Position numbers and translations under genes: made by a program
NCBI GenBank assembly: GCA_934725655.1
Contig: CAKVCJ010000002.1
Span: 1 to 47,677, forward strand
Source: an uncultured Brachyspira sp.
GTDB taxonomy: Bacteria > Spirochaetota > Brachyspiria > Brachyspirales > Brachyspiraceae
DNA length: 47,677 nt
Direction of reading: 5' to 3'
Shown: positions 26,442-36,400 of the stretch, piece by piece
How the letters are laid out: each line of letters opens with the position of its first letter
Numbering within the stretch: position 1 is the first letter of the stretch
The notes under the pieces: model-generated
What the model was told of the DNA's origin: nothing
Databases searched by the model: none
Seen by the model: only the letters and a program-made list of their open reading frames with translations

Positions 26442-26679
26442 TGCTAAAAATATAAGTAATTTGATAAAAATATTAATAGTCGCTTTTATATTTTTTAATT
26501 ATACTTATCAAAGTAAAATAGCGGGGCATCCGCTTTCGGCAGACGAGTGTAAAGGGCTTTTATATATAGCAATAGCGGGCTTTATGATTTTATTACCAAT
26601 TGACAGTTCGATATTTATTAAAAATCTAAAATCGGCAAGTGAAATAAAAAAGGATGATGGCAACAATGAAAATGCTTGA
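26428..26679 (+). CDS. Putative holin
   Basis: 83 residues with GAGG upstream. Two membrane segments (about residues 12-26 and 44-62) with a short loop and a charged C-terminal tail (SEIKKDDGNNEN). This is the size and topology of class II holins, and it sits beside the other lysis genes. No family signature seen. Confidence 0.55.
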   Translation: MIKHNAKNISNLIKILIVAFIFFNYTYQSKIAGHPLSADECKGLLYIAIAGFMILLPIDSSIFIKNLKSASEIKKDDGNNENA

Positions 26680-26869
26680 AGATTGTATAAACGAAATTGA
26701 TAAAAAAATTAATTTTAATCAAAATGATAATGAAGTAGAATTATTAAAATCTATTTACTATCATTTATGTGATTATAAAGATATTTTGAATAAGACTATT
26801 GAATTGAGTAATGAAATAACGGAAATATCGAAACGATGGGAATTAGTAAAGAAAGCAAATGAAAGATAA
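26666..26869 (+). CDS. Small helical protein
   Basis: 67 residues from the ATG at 26666, overlapping the putative holin. An earlier in-frame ATG at 26654 has its ribosome binding site too close. Charged helices with coiled-coil pattern; function unknown. Confidence 0.5.
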   Translation: MKMLEDCINEIDKKINFNQNDNEVELLKSIYYHLCDYKDILNKTIELSNEITEISKRWELVKKANER

Positions 26870-26888
26870 ATAAAAATAAAGGTAATAA

Positions 26889-27248
26889 ATGAGTATAGCT
26901 TTAATTTTAAGTATAGTTAAAAAGTTATTTTCGGTTTTGACGAACAAGTGGACTTATTTTATATTGACTATTATTATAAGTTTATTAGTGATAACTTATT
27001 TAATAGTCGATATAAAAAAGAAAGATAAACATATAATAAAGTTGTCTACTGAAATAACTAATTTGACTATAAGTAATGTATTCTATCAAAATGAAATATT
27101 AGACAGAGAAGACGAAATAAGGGAATTGAATATATATAATAATAGTTTAAGTAAAATTAATCGTATAGTTATACGAACGATGCCGAGTGAAGATATAATT
27201 GCATATGATAGTATTTCAAATGATTTTATGGAGACGCAATCAAAATGA
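26889..27248 (+). CDS. Putative inner-membrane spanin (Rz-like)
   Basis: 119 residues. One N-terminal membrane segment (about residues 19-38, TYFILTIIISLLVITYLIVD) followed by a long coiled-coil-like region (STEITNLTISNVFYQNEILD and beyond). The next gene overlaps by four bases and encodes a lipoprotein. Such a pair is the architecture of Rz/Rz1, which disrupts the outer membrane at lysis. Confidence 0.6.
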   Translation: MSIALILSIVKKLFSVLTNKWTYFILTIIISLLVITYLIVDIKKKDKHIIKLSTEITNLTISNVFYQNEILDREDEIRELNIYNNSLSKINRIVIRTMPSEDIIAYDSISNDFMETQSK

Positions 27249-27586
27249 AAAAATCTTTAATTCTTTTTTCTATGCTATTTATTTTAGGATGTGCAGAGAA
27301 GGTAAAATATATAACAGTTCCTCTAACAAAACCGCCAGCCCGCTATGAAATATATACAATAACAAATACACAGCAGGCTTTACTTGAATATAGAAAAGCG
27401 ACAATGCGATTGGCAAGATGGCAGAATTGGTATAATCGACAAGTTGGTAGTAATTATTTTAATTATAAAAATTATACTAATATAATTCCGCAATATTTTG
27501 AAAGCGATACTAATTATATTATTTTTACAAACATAACAACTAATGAACTAATAACGACAAATACGAATGAAATACGAAATAAATAA
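27245..27586 (+). CDS. Putative outer-membrane spanin lipoprotein (Rz1-like)
   Basis: 113 residues. A lipoprotein signal MKKSLILFSMLFILGC with the lipobox LGC at residues 14-16, then a Pro-containing segment (VPLTKPPARYEIY). It starts in the ATGA overlap of the preceding gene. As o-spanin it would sit in the outer membrane and imply a diderm host. It is longer than typical Rz1. Confidence 0.6.
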   Translation: MKKSLILFSMLFILGCAEKVKYITVPLTKPPARYEIYTITNTQQALLEYRKATMRLARWQNWYNRQVGSNYFNYKNYTNIIPQYFESDTNYIIFTNITTNELITTNTNEIRNK

Positions 27587-28031
27587 AGACGACTTATTAA
27601 AATTAAAGAATAGACTTAAAGATATTCAAGCTAAAAACGAAAGCGATAAATATTATATTGACTTGAGAATAAAAGACCGCTCTTACGAACAATTAAAATT
27701 GTATTGGGGAGCTTGGCTTCCAGCAATTCTTTACTTTTTGAAAGACGAAATTAAATTAAATAGCGTAGAAGAATTACATATATATTTGAAAGAGTATTAT
27801 AGCTATCAAAAGAATAAAGAAGAGTATTTTAAACAAGTCGAAATTATGGGAGTGAAACGGTATATATGCATTTTTAGTATCAATTTTGATAAATGCAAGC
27901 AAGATATTTTTAACGATTATATGGATTTCGTATTAAATCATTTTTATAATTTACTTAATATAGATATATCGAATATAGACGACTTATTAATTGAATATAA
28001 TAAAGCGATAAATATAATTTCCTCACTATAG
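27567..28031 (+). CDS. Possible NinB-like recombination protein
   Basis: 154 residues. DLRIKDRSYEQLKLYWGAWL, SVEELHIYLKEYYS and a FNDYMDFVLNHFYN helix resemble the pattern of phage NinB-type proteins (K-x-R-S-x-x-Q-x-x-x-Y-W). The match is by eye only and the position in the lysis block is unusual. Its stop codon is part of the CACTATAG element of late promoter B. Confidence 0.45.
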   Translation: MKYEINKDDLLKLKNRLKDIQAKNESDKYYIDLRIKDRSYEQLKLYWGAWLPAILYFLKDEIKLNSVEELHIYLKEYYSYQKNKEEYFKQVEIMGVKRYICIFSINFDKCKQDIFNDYMDFVLNHFYNLLNIDISNIDDLLIEYNKAINIISSL

Positions 28032-28057
28032 ATAAAAAAACAACGAATTAATATAAT
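28024..28057 (+). promoter_or_regulatory. Late promoter B
   Basis: CACTATAG (28024-28031), exactly 20 bases, TATAAT (28052-28057), the same layout as at 18863 and 39898. It leads into a 110-base leader (with a small GCTTG/CAAGC hairpin near 28101-28114) before the scaffold and capsid genes. Confidence 0.75.
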
Positions 28058-28167
28058 TTTTTTATACTCATTGATAATAGAGTTATAAAATATTATCGGG
28101 CTTGGTAGCAAGCAATAAAAACTAAAATCTGTCGAGAGACATATAAATCAAGGAGACTTTTATAAGT

Positions 28168-28857
28168 ATGGAGAACACAATATTAAACGATTTGCAAGGT
28201 ATTTTCGGGGATAAGCCAATAAGTTTTGACGATTTCAAAAAAGGCTTGGAAGACAAAAAAATCAAGTTAGGAAACCTTGAAAGCGGTAATTATATCGCTA
28301 AAGAGAGATTTAATAAACTTGAAGAGGAATACAAGACTTTAGAAACGAAAAATAAAGAGCTTATGGACATGTCGGAAAAACATCAAAAAGAAATAGCTAA
28401 ACTCAATAAAGAGAGCATATCGAAAGAAGAATATGACAAGCGAATGGAAGAAATCCAAGCGAAGCATAAAGGCGAAATAGATACTCTCAAAAAAGGAATG
28501 GAGGAAGCTCAACGAAATAGTCTTATTTCTAACTTTTTGGATAGATACCCTATCGCACCGAAGTGTAAAGAGTTTGTATTGTCAAAGTTAGATAATAATT
28601 TAATAAAAGTGGATGGCGACAATATACTTGGAATAGACGAACAAATTAAAGGTATAATGGAAAATTATAGCTCTTTATTTATACAATCTAAACCCGCTGG
28701 AGCTACTCCGAATGCCGCAGGCACTGCTTCGGCAAATCCACCACTACCTACTCTATCGGACGACCCGAATGAGCGGGTAAATCAATTAAAGAAAATGAAA
28801 GAAGAAGACCCTACTTCGTATAAAAATTATATGTCAAGTAAGGGCATAAAAGTATAA
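28168..28857 (+). CDS. Capsid scaffold protein (GP20-like)
   Basis: 229 residues. NYIAKERFNKLEEEYKTLE (residues 41-59) begins a long coiled coil (to about residue 115), then a globular end. This matches phage minor structural protein GP20/scaffolds, which guide assembly of the procapsid. It lies just before the major capsid gene. Confidence 0.82.
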   Translation: MENTILNDLQGIFGDKPISFDDFKKGLEDKKIKLGNLESGNYIAKERFNKLEEEYKTLETKNKELMDMSEKHQKEIAKLNKESISKEEYDKRMEEIQAKHKGEIDTLKKGMEEAQRNSLISNFLDRYPIAPKCKEFVLSKLDNNLIKVDGDNILGIDEQIKGIMENYSSLFIQSKPAGATPNAAGTASANPPLPTLSDDPNERVNQLKKMKEEDPTSYKNYMSSKGIKV

Positions 28858-28877
28858 GAATACAAGGAGTAAATATT

Positions 28878-29864
28878 ATGGCAGTATTATCACCAACGCA
28901 AGCAAATGTCCCTTTTGACCCAGAGATATTTCTTGCATTATCACAAGAATATAGCACAGAGAAAAACCTGCTCGTGACGAGCGGAGCTTTGGCTTTCGAC
29001 CAAGAGTTATACAATATAGCGATGGCGAATGCAGGGAAAATAACAAGAGCATCATGGCTTTACGATTTCAAGGATGCTGACTATTGGGATGGACAACATG
29101 ATACCGAAGTAGACAGTATCGGACATAAAGAGCAGACTTCCGTTATAGTTCGCAAATATAAAATTTGGGGCTGGAACGAACTCACAAAGTATATGAGTAG
29201 AGGCAAGACGCCCGAAGTAGCTATAAACGATGAAGTTCAAAATCATAAAGATACTTCACTTAAACGCTGTATGTTATCTATGCTAAAAGGTATTTTCGCA
29301 AATACCACAGTGGCAGGCAAACTCGTCTATGATATATCTAAAAAGAGTATGACATCTGCGGATTATATCAAAGCAAAAACGAAGTTTTGGGGCGATATGA
29401 TGAATAGCGCGTCTTTAATAATTATGCATAGTATTCCATACGCAAACTTGCTAACGAAACTAACCGAAACGCAGATGGTTAATTTCTTACAAGGAGCGCA
29501 AATATTGGTAGACGACAGTATTACGGCTGGCACGGGCAATACATACGAAACATATATATTGAGAAACGGAGCTATAAGATGGACGGGCGATTTACCTTTG
29601 CGAAATACAGGGGTTTTCTATGAAAATAATCAACAAAAAAATCAAGGCGAAGAATATGTAGGTTATAGAAGAGCCTTCTTATTCGAGCCTGTTGGATTAT
29701 CTTTTAAGGGAACATTGACTAAACCGATTACGGCTCAAAATAGCGAGTTAGAAGTTGGCACAAATTGGGAAATGGTGCTTGAACCTAAAAAAGTGGGAAT
29801 AGGTATAATAAAATCGAAAGAGGTTTTGGAAGATACAACAGCGGAAGCATCTAAAAATATATAA
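28878..29864 (+). CDS. Major capsid protein
   Basis: 328 residues with AAGGAG upstream. Position after the scaffold, length, and segments such as FDQELYNIAMANAGKITRAS and VIVRKYKIWGWNELTKYMSR fit an HK97-fold major capsid protein. Codon choice here is less AT-biased than in the accessory operon, as expected for a highly expressed structural gene. Confidence 0.85.
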   Translation: MAVLSPTQANVPFDPEIFLALSQEYSTEKNLLVTSGALAFDQELYNIAMANAGKITRASWLYDFKDADYWDGQHDTEVDSIGHKEQTSVIVRKYKIWGWNELTKYMSRGKTPEVAINDEVQNHKDTSLKRCMLSMLKGIFANTTVAGKLVYDISKKSMTSADYIKAKTKFWGDMMNSASLIIMHSIPYANLLTKLTETQMVNFLQGAQILVDDSITAGTGNTYETYILRNGAIRWTGDLPLRNTGVFYENNQQKNQGEEYVGYRRAFLFEPVGLSFKGTLTKPITAQNSELEVGTNWEMVLEPKKVGIGIIKSKEVLEDTTAEASKNI

Positions 29865-30217
29865 TGATGGACGATATACTAACTTACGAAAAGTTTAAAG
29901 AAGAGTATCCGAACTCCAAGATAACTGAAAACGATTACAAGGCTTTATATAAAGTGTCGAGAGACTATATATTAAGCCGTATCGTTTACAGTTATGATAT
30001 TTTAAGCGAAGATAATAAAAAAGATATTCAATTTTATATACTCTATCAAATAAATTATTTTGGAGAGAACGAGCTTGAAAAAAGCGGAGTAGTAAGTCAA
30101 AGTATTAACGGCACATCATTAAGTTTTAATAGCGATAATAAGCAGGGCGACTTGAATATTGCAGGTATTGTAAATAATTGGCTTAAGAGAAGCCCGCTGG
30201 GAGTTAGACGCTTATGA
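29864..30217 (+). CDS. Head-tail connector (adaptor) protein
   Basis: 117 residues (116 if the second ATG is used). Helical N-terminal part and position directly after the capsid gene fit a gp6/gp15-type adaptor. Ends LKRSPLGVRRL. Overlaps the capsid stop by one base. Confidence 0.6.
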   Translation: MMDDILTYEKFKEEYPNSKITENDYKALYKVSRDYILSRIVYSYDILSEDNKKDIQFYILYQINYFGENELEKSGVVSQSINGTSLSFNSDNKQGDLNIAGIVNNWLKRSPLGVRRL

Positions 30218-30735
30218 AGTGGACGCCATTACCGAAGGCAAGTCTGCCTTATACGATTATGTTGTTTACGGCATTTGCGAGTAATACCAGCGATAATATA
30301 GATAGCGAATATGCTAACTATGTTATGCCGACAGTGATAGAGAATGTAAACTATACCCGAAATTCAATATATCAACAAAGTAATAATGGAATAGCTCCGC
30401 TTGGCAATTATTCGGTTGTTATCGACATGTCTACAAGCAAGTTTTACCGAATGATAGAAGGCAAGCGACATGAAGTTAGTTATTTGGATGTAATAGATTT
30501 TGGGAGTAAAGGTTTTGACGAACAGACTAAAGATTATTGGACGATACAGCAAAAAACTTCAAGTTTTATTTTAGGTATTTGCGAAAAGTATAATAACGGT
30601 TTGAAGGTAGAGAAAAAGCTAATAAGAAGTATCGATTTTAAAAAGTTAGGTTTTACCTATCATACGATAACGAATATCGATATTGGCGGGTTTGGAAACA
30701 AGCCTGACTTATTGACTTTGACGGGGAATATATGA
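30214..30735 (+). CDS. Head-closure / head-tail joining protein
   Basis: 173 residues, beta-rich, located between adaptor and tail-completion genes. No strong motif; assignment comes from the usual gene order. It overlaps both neighbours by four bases. Confidence 0.5.
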   Translation: MKWTPLPKASLPYTIMLFTAFASNTSDNIDSEYANYVMPTVIENVNYTRNSIYQQSNNGIAPLGNYSVVIDMSTSKFYRMIEGKRHEVSYLDVIDFGSKGFDEQTKDYWTIQQKTSSFILGICEKYNNGLKVEKKLIRSIDFKKLGFTYHTITNIDIGGFGNKPDLLTLTGNI

Positions 30736-31091
30736 TTAAAGTTAGTGTAATTAATAATATTACTGAAGAGGCATTATTAAAGCAACTTAATGCGAAAATA
30801 AAAAATGCTTCGGCGGTATTAGTTAATGAAATAGCAAGAGTATCTGCTCCGTTTGTTCCTTATCTTTCGGGTAGTTTGTATGATACAATGAAGTTTGAAA
30901 AGAGAGGAGACAAATTCGTTGGTATATCGTATAACATGCCTTATGCACGCCGTATTTGGTATGGCGACCCTAATTGGAATTATACGAAGGAAACGCATCC
31001 GCAAGCCTGCCCTCGCTGGATTATCAGGGCTTTTGAAGTTCATAAAAATGATATTATGAAATCGGTTGTTGAGGCTTTTAATGAAGTTTAA
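30732..31091 (+). CDS. Minor capsid / tail completion protein
   Basis: 119 residues. VPYLSGSLYDTMKF, MPYARRIWYG and HPQACPRWIIRAFE follow the pattern of the HK97 gp10/minor capsid family (an N-terminal P-x-x-x-G-x-L motif, then Y-A-x-x-x-x-x-G and W near the end). It joins head and tail. Confidence 0.7.
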   Translation: MIKVSVINNITEEALLKQLNAKIKNASAVLVNEIARVSAPFVPYLSGSLYDTMKFEKRGDKFVGISYNMPYARRIWYGDPNWNYTKETHPQACPRWIIRAFEVHKNDIMKSVVEAFNEV

Positions 31092-31539
31092 CGGTATTTA
31101 CGATGCTTTATATGACTACTTAAAAAAGGTTATAGAAAGCTATGAAGACGAAGATATTACGCTTGAGAAGACGGTAAACATTGAAATAATGAATATCGAA
31201 AACTCTAACGGAATATTGATACAAAAGATAGGTTCTAATCCTATCGATAGTGTCAGTATATGCGGAAAGAAAGATTTAATATTTAAGTTTTCTATAAAGT
31301 CGATACAGGCATACACGCCGTCCGATAACATAAATAAACTTCAAATAGTGCAATCGCTTGATAAATTAGGCGATTATATAGAGAAAGAATACAAGAGCGG
31401 GAGAAACATCCCAACATTGCCTTTTGAATGCGAAAGTATTGCAATAGAGGTGTTAAATTCCGCTTCAGTAGTAGAAAGTTCGGAGGATAGGATAACGGCG
31501 GTTATAGACCTGCAGTTTAACTATTCGACATATTATTAA
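31081..31539 (+). CDS. Tail terminator-like protein
   Basis: 152 residues from the ATG at 31081 (an upstream extension to 31066 has no better site). Alpha/beta layout and place before the major tail gene suit a tail terminator (gpU/gp17-like). Pattern match only. Confidence 0.55.
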   Translation: MKFNGIYDALYDYLKKVIESYEDEDITLEKTVNIEIMNIENSNGILIQKIGSNPIDSVSICGKKDLIFKFSIKSIQAYTPSDNINKLQIVQSLDKLGDYIEKEYKSGRNIPTLPFECESIAIEVLNSASVVESSEDRITAVIDLQFNYSTYY

Positions 31540-31564
31540 AAAAATAAATACAAGGAGAATAAAA

Positions 31565-32260
31565 ATGGCTCAAAAACAAATCGCAAGAGAAAAAGTAAGA
31601 TATTACGGCTATGTGCCAGACTGTAAAACAGGCGAAAAAAAGTATTTTATCATAGGAACGGGAACAGCATCGGCTGTCATAAATATGAATAATACTAATA
31701 AGGACAATAAAAGCATAACGCAAACGATGGGTAATACATCAATAACAAGAGGCTCGTGGACTTTCCAAATAACAGAAAATGTAGATACATCGGACAATAT
31801 TCATAACTACATAACGATTAATACATTAAGAGGAAACATGGACGACTTGCTTTTGGATGCTTTAATTGTCTTCGAGTATATTCATAAGCAAGGCGATGTA
31901 GGAACGGCTTTAGCATTTAAGGGAAAGGTGGCAGCTCCGCTCACTTCAATCGGTGGAGAGGGACAAGATAAGCTACAACTTGACGCTACATTGACTACAT
32001 CAGGCGACTTGACAGCAGGAAGTATAAAATTGAATGAATGCGGACTTAAAGGAAGCTATAACCCAGAAATTGATACTTATGGACTTACCGATTTTACGGA
32101 AGGCACAATAGCTACTAACCTTGAACCGCCAGCTAATCCATCAGGAACAGAACATACGGGACAAGATACTCAAGGTAAAGAGAATGGAGACGCTGGAGCA
32201 GAAACGGACGACCAACAAACAGCAGAGGCTGGAACAGAACAGAATACAGACCAAGTATAA
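31565..32260 (+). CDS. Major tail tube protein
   Basis: 231 residues with AAGGAG upstream. The first 180 residues are beta-rich and typical of tail tube subunits. The last 45 residues are Gly/Thr/Glu-rich and low in complexity (GTEHTGQDTQGKENGDAG), probably an exposed decoration. It precedes the tail assembly and tape-measure genes. Confidence 0.75.
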   Translation: MAQKQIAREKVRYYGYVPDCKTGEKKYFIIGTGTASAVINMNNTNKDNKSITQTMGNTSITRGSWTFQITENVDTSDNIHNYITINTLRGNMDDLLLDALIVFEYIHKQGDVGTALAFKGKVAAPLTSIGGEGQDKLQLDATLTTSGDLTAGSIKLNECGLKGSYNPEIDTYGLTDFTEGTIATNLEPPANPSGTEHTGQDTQGKENGDAGAETDDQQTAEAGTEQNTDQV

Positions 32261-32276
32261 TAAAATAATCTTATGT

Positions 32277-32306
32277 AGGGTATCTCGTTCGTAAAACGAA
32301 TACCCT
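32277..32306 (+). terminator. Hairpin after the tail tube gene
   Basis: AGGGTA (32277-32282) and TTCG pair with CGAA and TACCCT (to 32306), with a small bulge. The T-run is weak (ATATATTTAT), so it may only attenuate transcription, leaving more tail-tube than tape-measure message. Confidence 0.55.
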
Positions 32307-32333
32307 ATATATTTATAAAGAGAGAGAGATTAT

Positions 32334-32822
32334 ATGCCGACTAAAAAGAAAAATGTAAAAAATATAAAAGAAGATAGAGTTATTACTTATGACAAGAGCG
32401 GGATTAAGATTATAGACAAGTTTTTTGATGTAAACCAAGAATTGCCTTCTGCGGAAATGCTCGGGGAAATAATAAAGTATCGCTATATTCAAAAAAACAT
32501 AGATACTCAAATAAACAACTATACGGGAATAATCGAACAAATAGATAAACAACAAACTGAAATATTAAAGAACTTTACGAACACGAGCATAAGTGAGTTT
32601 AACGAGCTTGAAAAACAAAAAGAAAATTATATTGAAAAAATCGGAAGTATATATAAAGATACTTTGGAAAGTGTTTATAATATTCTTAATTGGTTATTAG
32701 GAAACGAGGCTGTCGATTATATTAAAAATAAGTCTATACCTATGAACTCTGTTTATGAAGTATTATACGAAGCTCTTAAAAGAAATAGTTATATATCTGA
32801 CAAGATGAACGATGCTACTTAA
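32334..32822 (+). CDS. Tail assembly chaperone
   Basis: 162 residues with AGAGAGAG upstream, helical and charged. Its place between the tail tube gene and the Gp15/tape-measure genes is that of tail chaperones (gpG-like). It overlaps the next gene by 11 bases in a different frame. No clear slippery site is seen. Confidence 0.6.
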   Translation: MPTKKKNVKNIKEDRVITYDKSGIKIIDKFFDVNQELPSAEMLGEIIKYRYIQKNIDTQINNYTGIIEQIDKQQTEILKNFTNTSISEFNELEKQKENYIEKIGSIYKDTLESVYNILNWLLGNEAVDYIKNKSIPMNSVYEVLYEALKRNSYISDKMNDAT

Positions 32823-33462
32823 TAAATGTCCGAATGCTATACAAATATACGATAAAATATTTGATATAGAAACGAATGCGCGATTATGGCTTAATATTTC
32901 AATACAATTAAGTAAAGTAAATAATGCTTATCAAGTAATCGATATATTATTTTCTGCGATAAAAAACAAAAAAGATATAAACGAAGAATACAATAATAAA
33001 TTACTTGAAAAATTATATTGGTTTTTGAATTGTGGAAAAACTAATAATGAAATTAAAGCCGAAAGCGAGAAAGCAATGAGAGGGAGCGGGAGTAATGAAA
33101 AATTATACTCTTTTGAGAAGGACGATACTTTAATTTTTTCTGCATTTTACAGAACTTATAAAATAGATATTGAAGCCGAATTAGATACTCTTCATTGGTG
33201 GAAGTTTATGGCAATGTTTAATGATTTAGATGAAAAAAGTAAATTAGTCGGAGTATATATGTATTATCGTGGATTAGACATTAATGAAAGTAGTATTTAC
33301 AAACATGCGAGTGAAAGAGAAAAACAGAAAATACTTGAAATGAAAAACTTTGTATCGCTTGAAAGTAAGAATATGGGAAGTAGTGTAGGTAATGCGGAAA
33401 AGGAAAAAATAAGATTAGAAAGATTAAAAATATTGGAGGCAAAAAATGGCAACAGAAACTGA
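32812..33462 (+). CDS. Phage Gp15-family protein
   Basis: 216 residues. The C-terminal half (SFEKDDTLIFSAFYRTYKID, then TLHWWKFMAMFNDL and VYMYYRGLDINES) matches the bacteriophage Gp15 family (LHWW motif), regularly found just before the tape measure gene. Probably a tail assembly factor. Confidence 0.75.
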   Translation: MLLNKCPNAIQIYDKIFDIETNARLWLNISIQLSKVNNAYQVIDILFSAIKNKKDINEEYNNKLLEKLYWFLNCGKTNNEIKAESEKAMRGSGSNEKLYSFEKDDTLIFSAFYRTYKIDIEAELDTLHWWKFMAMFNDLDEKSKLVGVYMYYRGLDINESSIYKHASEREKQKILEMKNFVSLESKNMGSSVGNAEKEKIRLERLKILEAKNGNRN

Positions 33463-36400
33463 AGGTATAATAATACCAATTCAAATTGACGGTAATCTAT
33501 TAAAGAACGACTTAAAGGCTGGTATAAACGATGTTAATAATTTCGTAAGTGAAATTAAGAAAAGTTTTGAAGGACTTAATAAACAAGCCGTTTTTAAGAT
33601 GAATAAGCAAGCGCTCGCTAAAGATATAGAAGATATACAGGAACAGCTAAAAAGCCTCGATAAAAATAAATTAAAATTGTCTGCGGAAATAGAGACTAAA
33701 GATATACGGAAACAACTTGACTTTATCGAAGAACAGAGCAAAAGATTAAACAATAAATTAAAGTTTAGAATGGAAGTGCAGGAAGCGAAAGGTAAGAGTT
33801 TACGAACATTAAATAAAGAAATTAAAGATATAAATAATATATTGAAAGAAAAAAATAAAGTTATCGTAGATGCCGATACTCAAACATTTAAGAAAACACA
33901 GAAAGAAATTGACGATTTGGAAAAGCAATTAAAGAAATTAGAAGAGACAAGAGACTTAAAAGTCGAAATAAATAAAAATAATTTAAGTCAAATACAAGCC
34001 TCATTATCGACAATGAAAAAAATGGCATTGGGAGTAGCGGCTGGAGTTGGAGCTATTACTGCGGCTCTTGTCGGCACTACAAAACAAGCGATGGATTTCG
34101 AGACGGCTTTTGCGGAGGTTAGAACATTAATAAACGACATGCCTGAAAGTGGACTTAATCAATTAAAGCAAGGCTTGATTGATTTATCGAAACAAACAGG
34201 AATATTGACGGGCGAGAGTATCCCCGCAATGTATCAAGCAATATCCGCATCCGTGCCTGCCGACAATGTAGTTAGCTTTTTAGAAGTAGCGAGTAAAAAT
34301 GCGATTGGAGGCGTGACGGATTTGCAAACATCGGTTGACGGATTAACGAACATATTAAATGCCTATGCTATGGAAACAAGCGAGGTAATGAATGTATCGG
34401 ACTTAATGTTTGAAACAATGAAACGGGGAAAGACGACAATCGGGGAATTATCAAGGAGCTATTTTAATGTAATACCGTATGCGGCATCGGCGGGCGTAGC
34501 TTTCAGAGATATATCGGCGGCTATGGCAACGATAACGGCTCAAGGAACGCCGACAAGCGTAGCTACTACTCAATTAAGACAAGCGATAGTCGAATTATCG
34601 GACGAAGGAAGTCAAGTAGGAAAAACATTTCAATCTTTGGCGGGTAAAAGTTTTAAAGATTTTATCGCAAGCGGAAAGAATTTGCAGGACGCTTTACAAC
34701 TTTTAGAAAAAAAAGCGAAAGCATCGAATGTAGGAATAAATACTTTATTTAGTTCTGTAGAGGCGGGAGCATCAGTATTAGGATTAGTGGGAAATAACAC
34801 GCAGAGATTTACGGCAGATATGGAAGCTATGGCTAACGCTGCTGGTGCTACGGAAGAAGCATTTAAGAAAATAGACGAGACGCCCGCTCAAAGATTAAAG
34901 AAAATAAGAGCGCAATTTTCAGCAATCACTTTGGAAATAGGCAATAAGTTATTACCGACAGCAGAAAAACTAATAGCAATAGCGGAAAAAAACATGCCTA
35001 AAATATCAAAAACGATTGAAGCGGTAGGCAGTGTTATTGTAGGATTAGTAAAAAATATGAATATCTTATTACCGATAGTGGCTGGAGTTGGAGCTGGCTT
35101 TTTGGGATTGAATATAGCTCTAGCAATAACCGCTCCCGCAAGTATGGGAGTGGCTACGGGGATTAAGGCTATAGCCGCAAGTTTCACTTTATTAAACGCT
35201 CAAACGGGCGGGCTTATAATAGCTATCGGTTTATTGGCTACGGCTATAGTATCGCTTATTACTAATTTTGAAACGGTGGCAAAATGGGCGGATAAATTAT
35301 TAGCAAAGTTAGGCAATTTGAATAGTCAAATGAAAGTCGCTGGACAACAAGCTGAAAAATCAAGTCATGCTATGAGCGAGAATGCGAAAGCGATACAGTC
35401 GAGCAGCGATGCTTTAACGGAACTTATATTAACTTACGATAAACTTAATAAAAAAACAAATAGAACAGCAGAAGAGAATGAAAAATTAAAAAATACTTTC
35501 GAGGAATTAGCAAAAGAAATGCCAGAATTGGCGGAGGCTATAGAAAAGAATGGGGGGAAGATTGATAATAATATAGGATTAGATAAATTCTATACAGAAG
35601 AAGAACGAGGACAAAAAGATTTAGCAAACAAATCTTATTTAGACGCCGATAACGCATATAAAAAAGCTGTAGAACAGAGAATAGATTTAGAAAAAAGGCA
35701 AGCACAAGCAAAGGAATATACAAAAAAGAATTACGATAAAAGTATAGCAGATGCACTTAAAAAAGAAGCAGAGGCTATGGAATTAAAAAACAAAGCACAA
35801 GCTGAAATGATTAGATTATCGGAAACATTAAAAAAAAGACGAGGTGGTTATAAAACAAGTGATACTTCAACAGACATAACAGATACGGGAATGGACGCAG
35901 ATGTAGGCGGTGGTAATGAGAAAGACCCTATTGCTGAATTAAAGAAACGCTGGAAAGCAAATAAAGAATTTATTAATAATACTATAGCGGATGAAGAGAA
36001 GAAGAATGAGGCTTTACTTGAAGAAAATAAAAAATTCTTTAGTGATTTGGAAAGTCTTACAAAAACAACTAACGCAAAACTTATAGCTGACGGAAAAAAT
36101 AAATCGGCAACCGAAAAAAAATATTTGCAAGGCTTGGTAAAAGATAATATATGGGCGAGGGAAGAATTAGAAAAATTAAATAAAGACGATTTACATAAAA
36201 AAAGATTAGAATTATTGGAAAAAGAATATAATGCAAATGTAAAAACTATAGAGAAAACGATTGAAGACGAAAAAGAAAAAAATGCAACCTTGAAAGCACG
36301 ATATAAAAAATATTTGCAAGATGTAATAACCGAAAAAGAAAATCAATTAAATAAACTTAATGCTTTGTCTCAAGAAGAAAAAGAGGCTCGAGCTGACGAA

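Noticed and set aside
32790..32830. Programmed frameshift joining the tail chaperone and Gp15-like genes
   Set aside because: The overlap has no convincing slippery heptamer and the second gene has its own ATG; Gp15 genes are usually separate.
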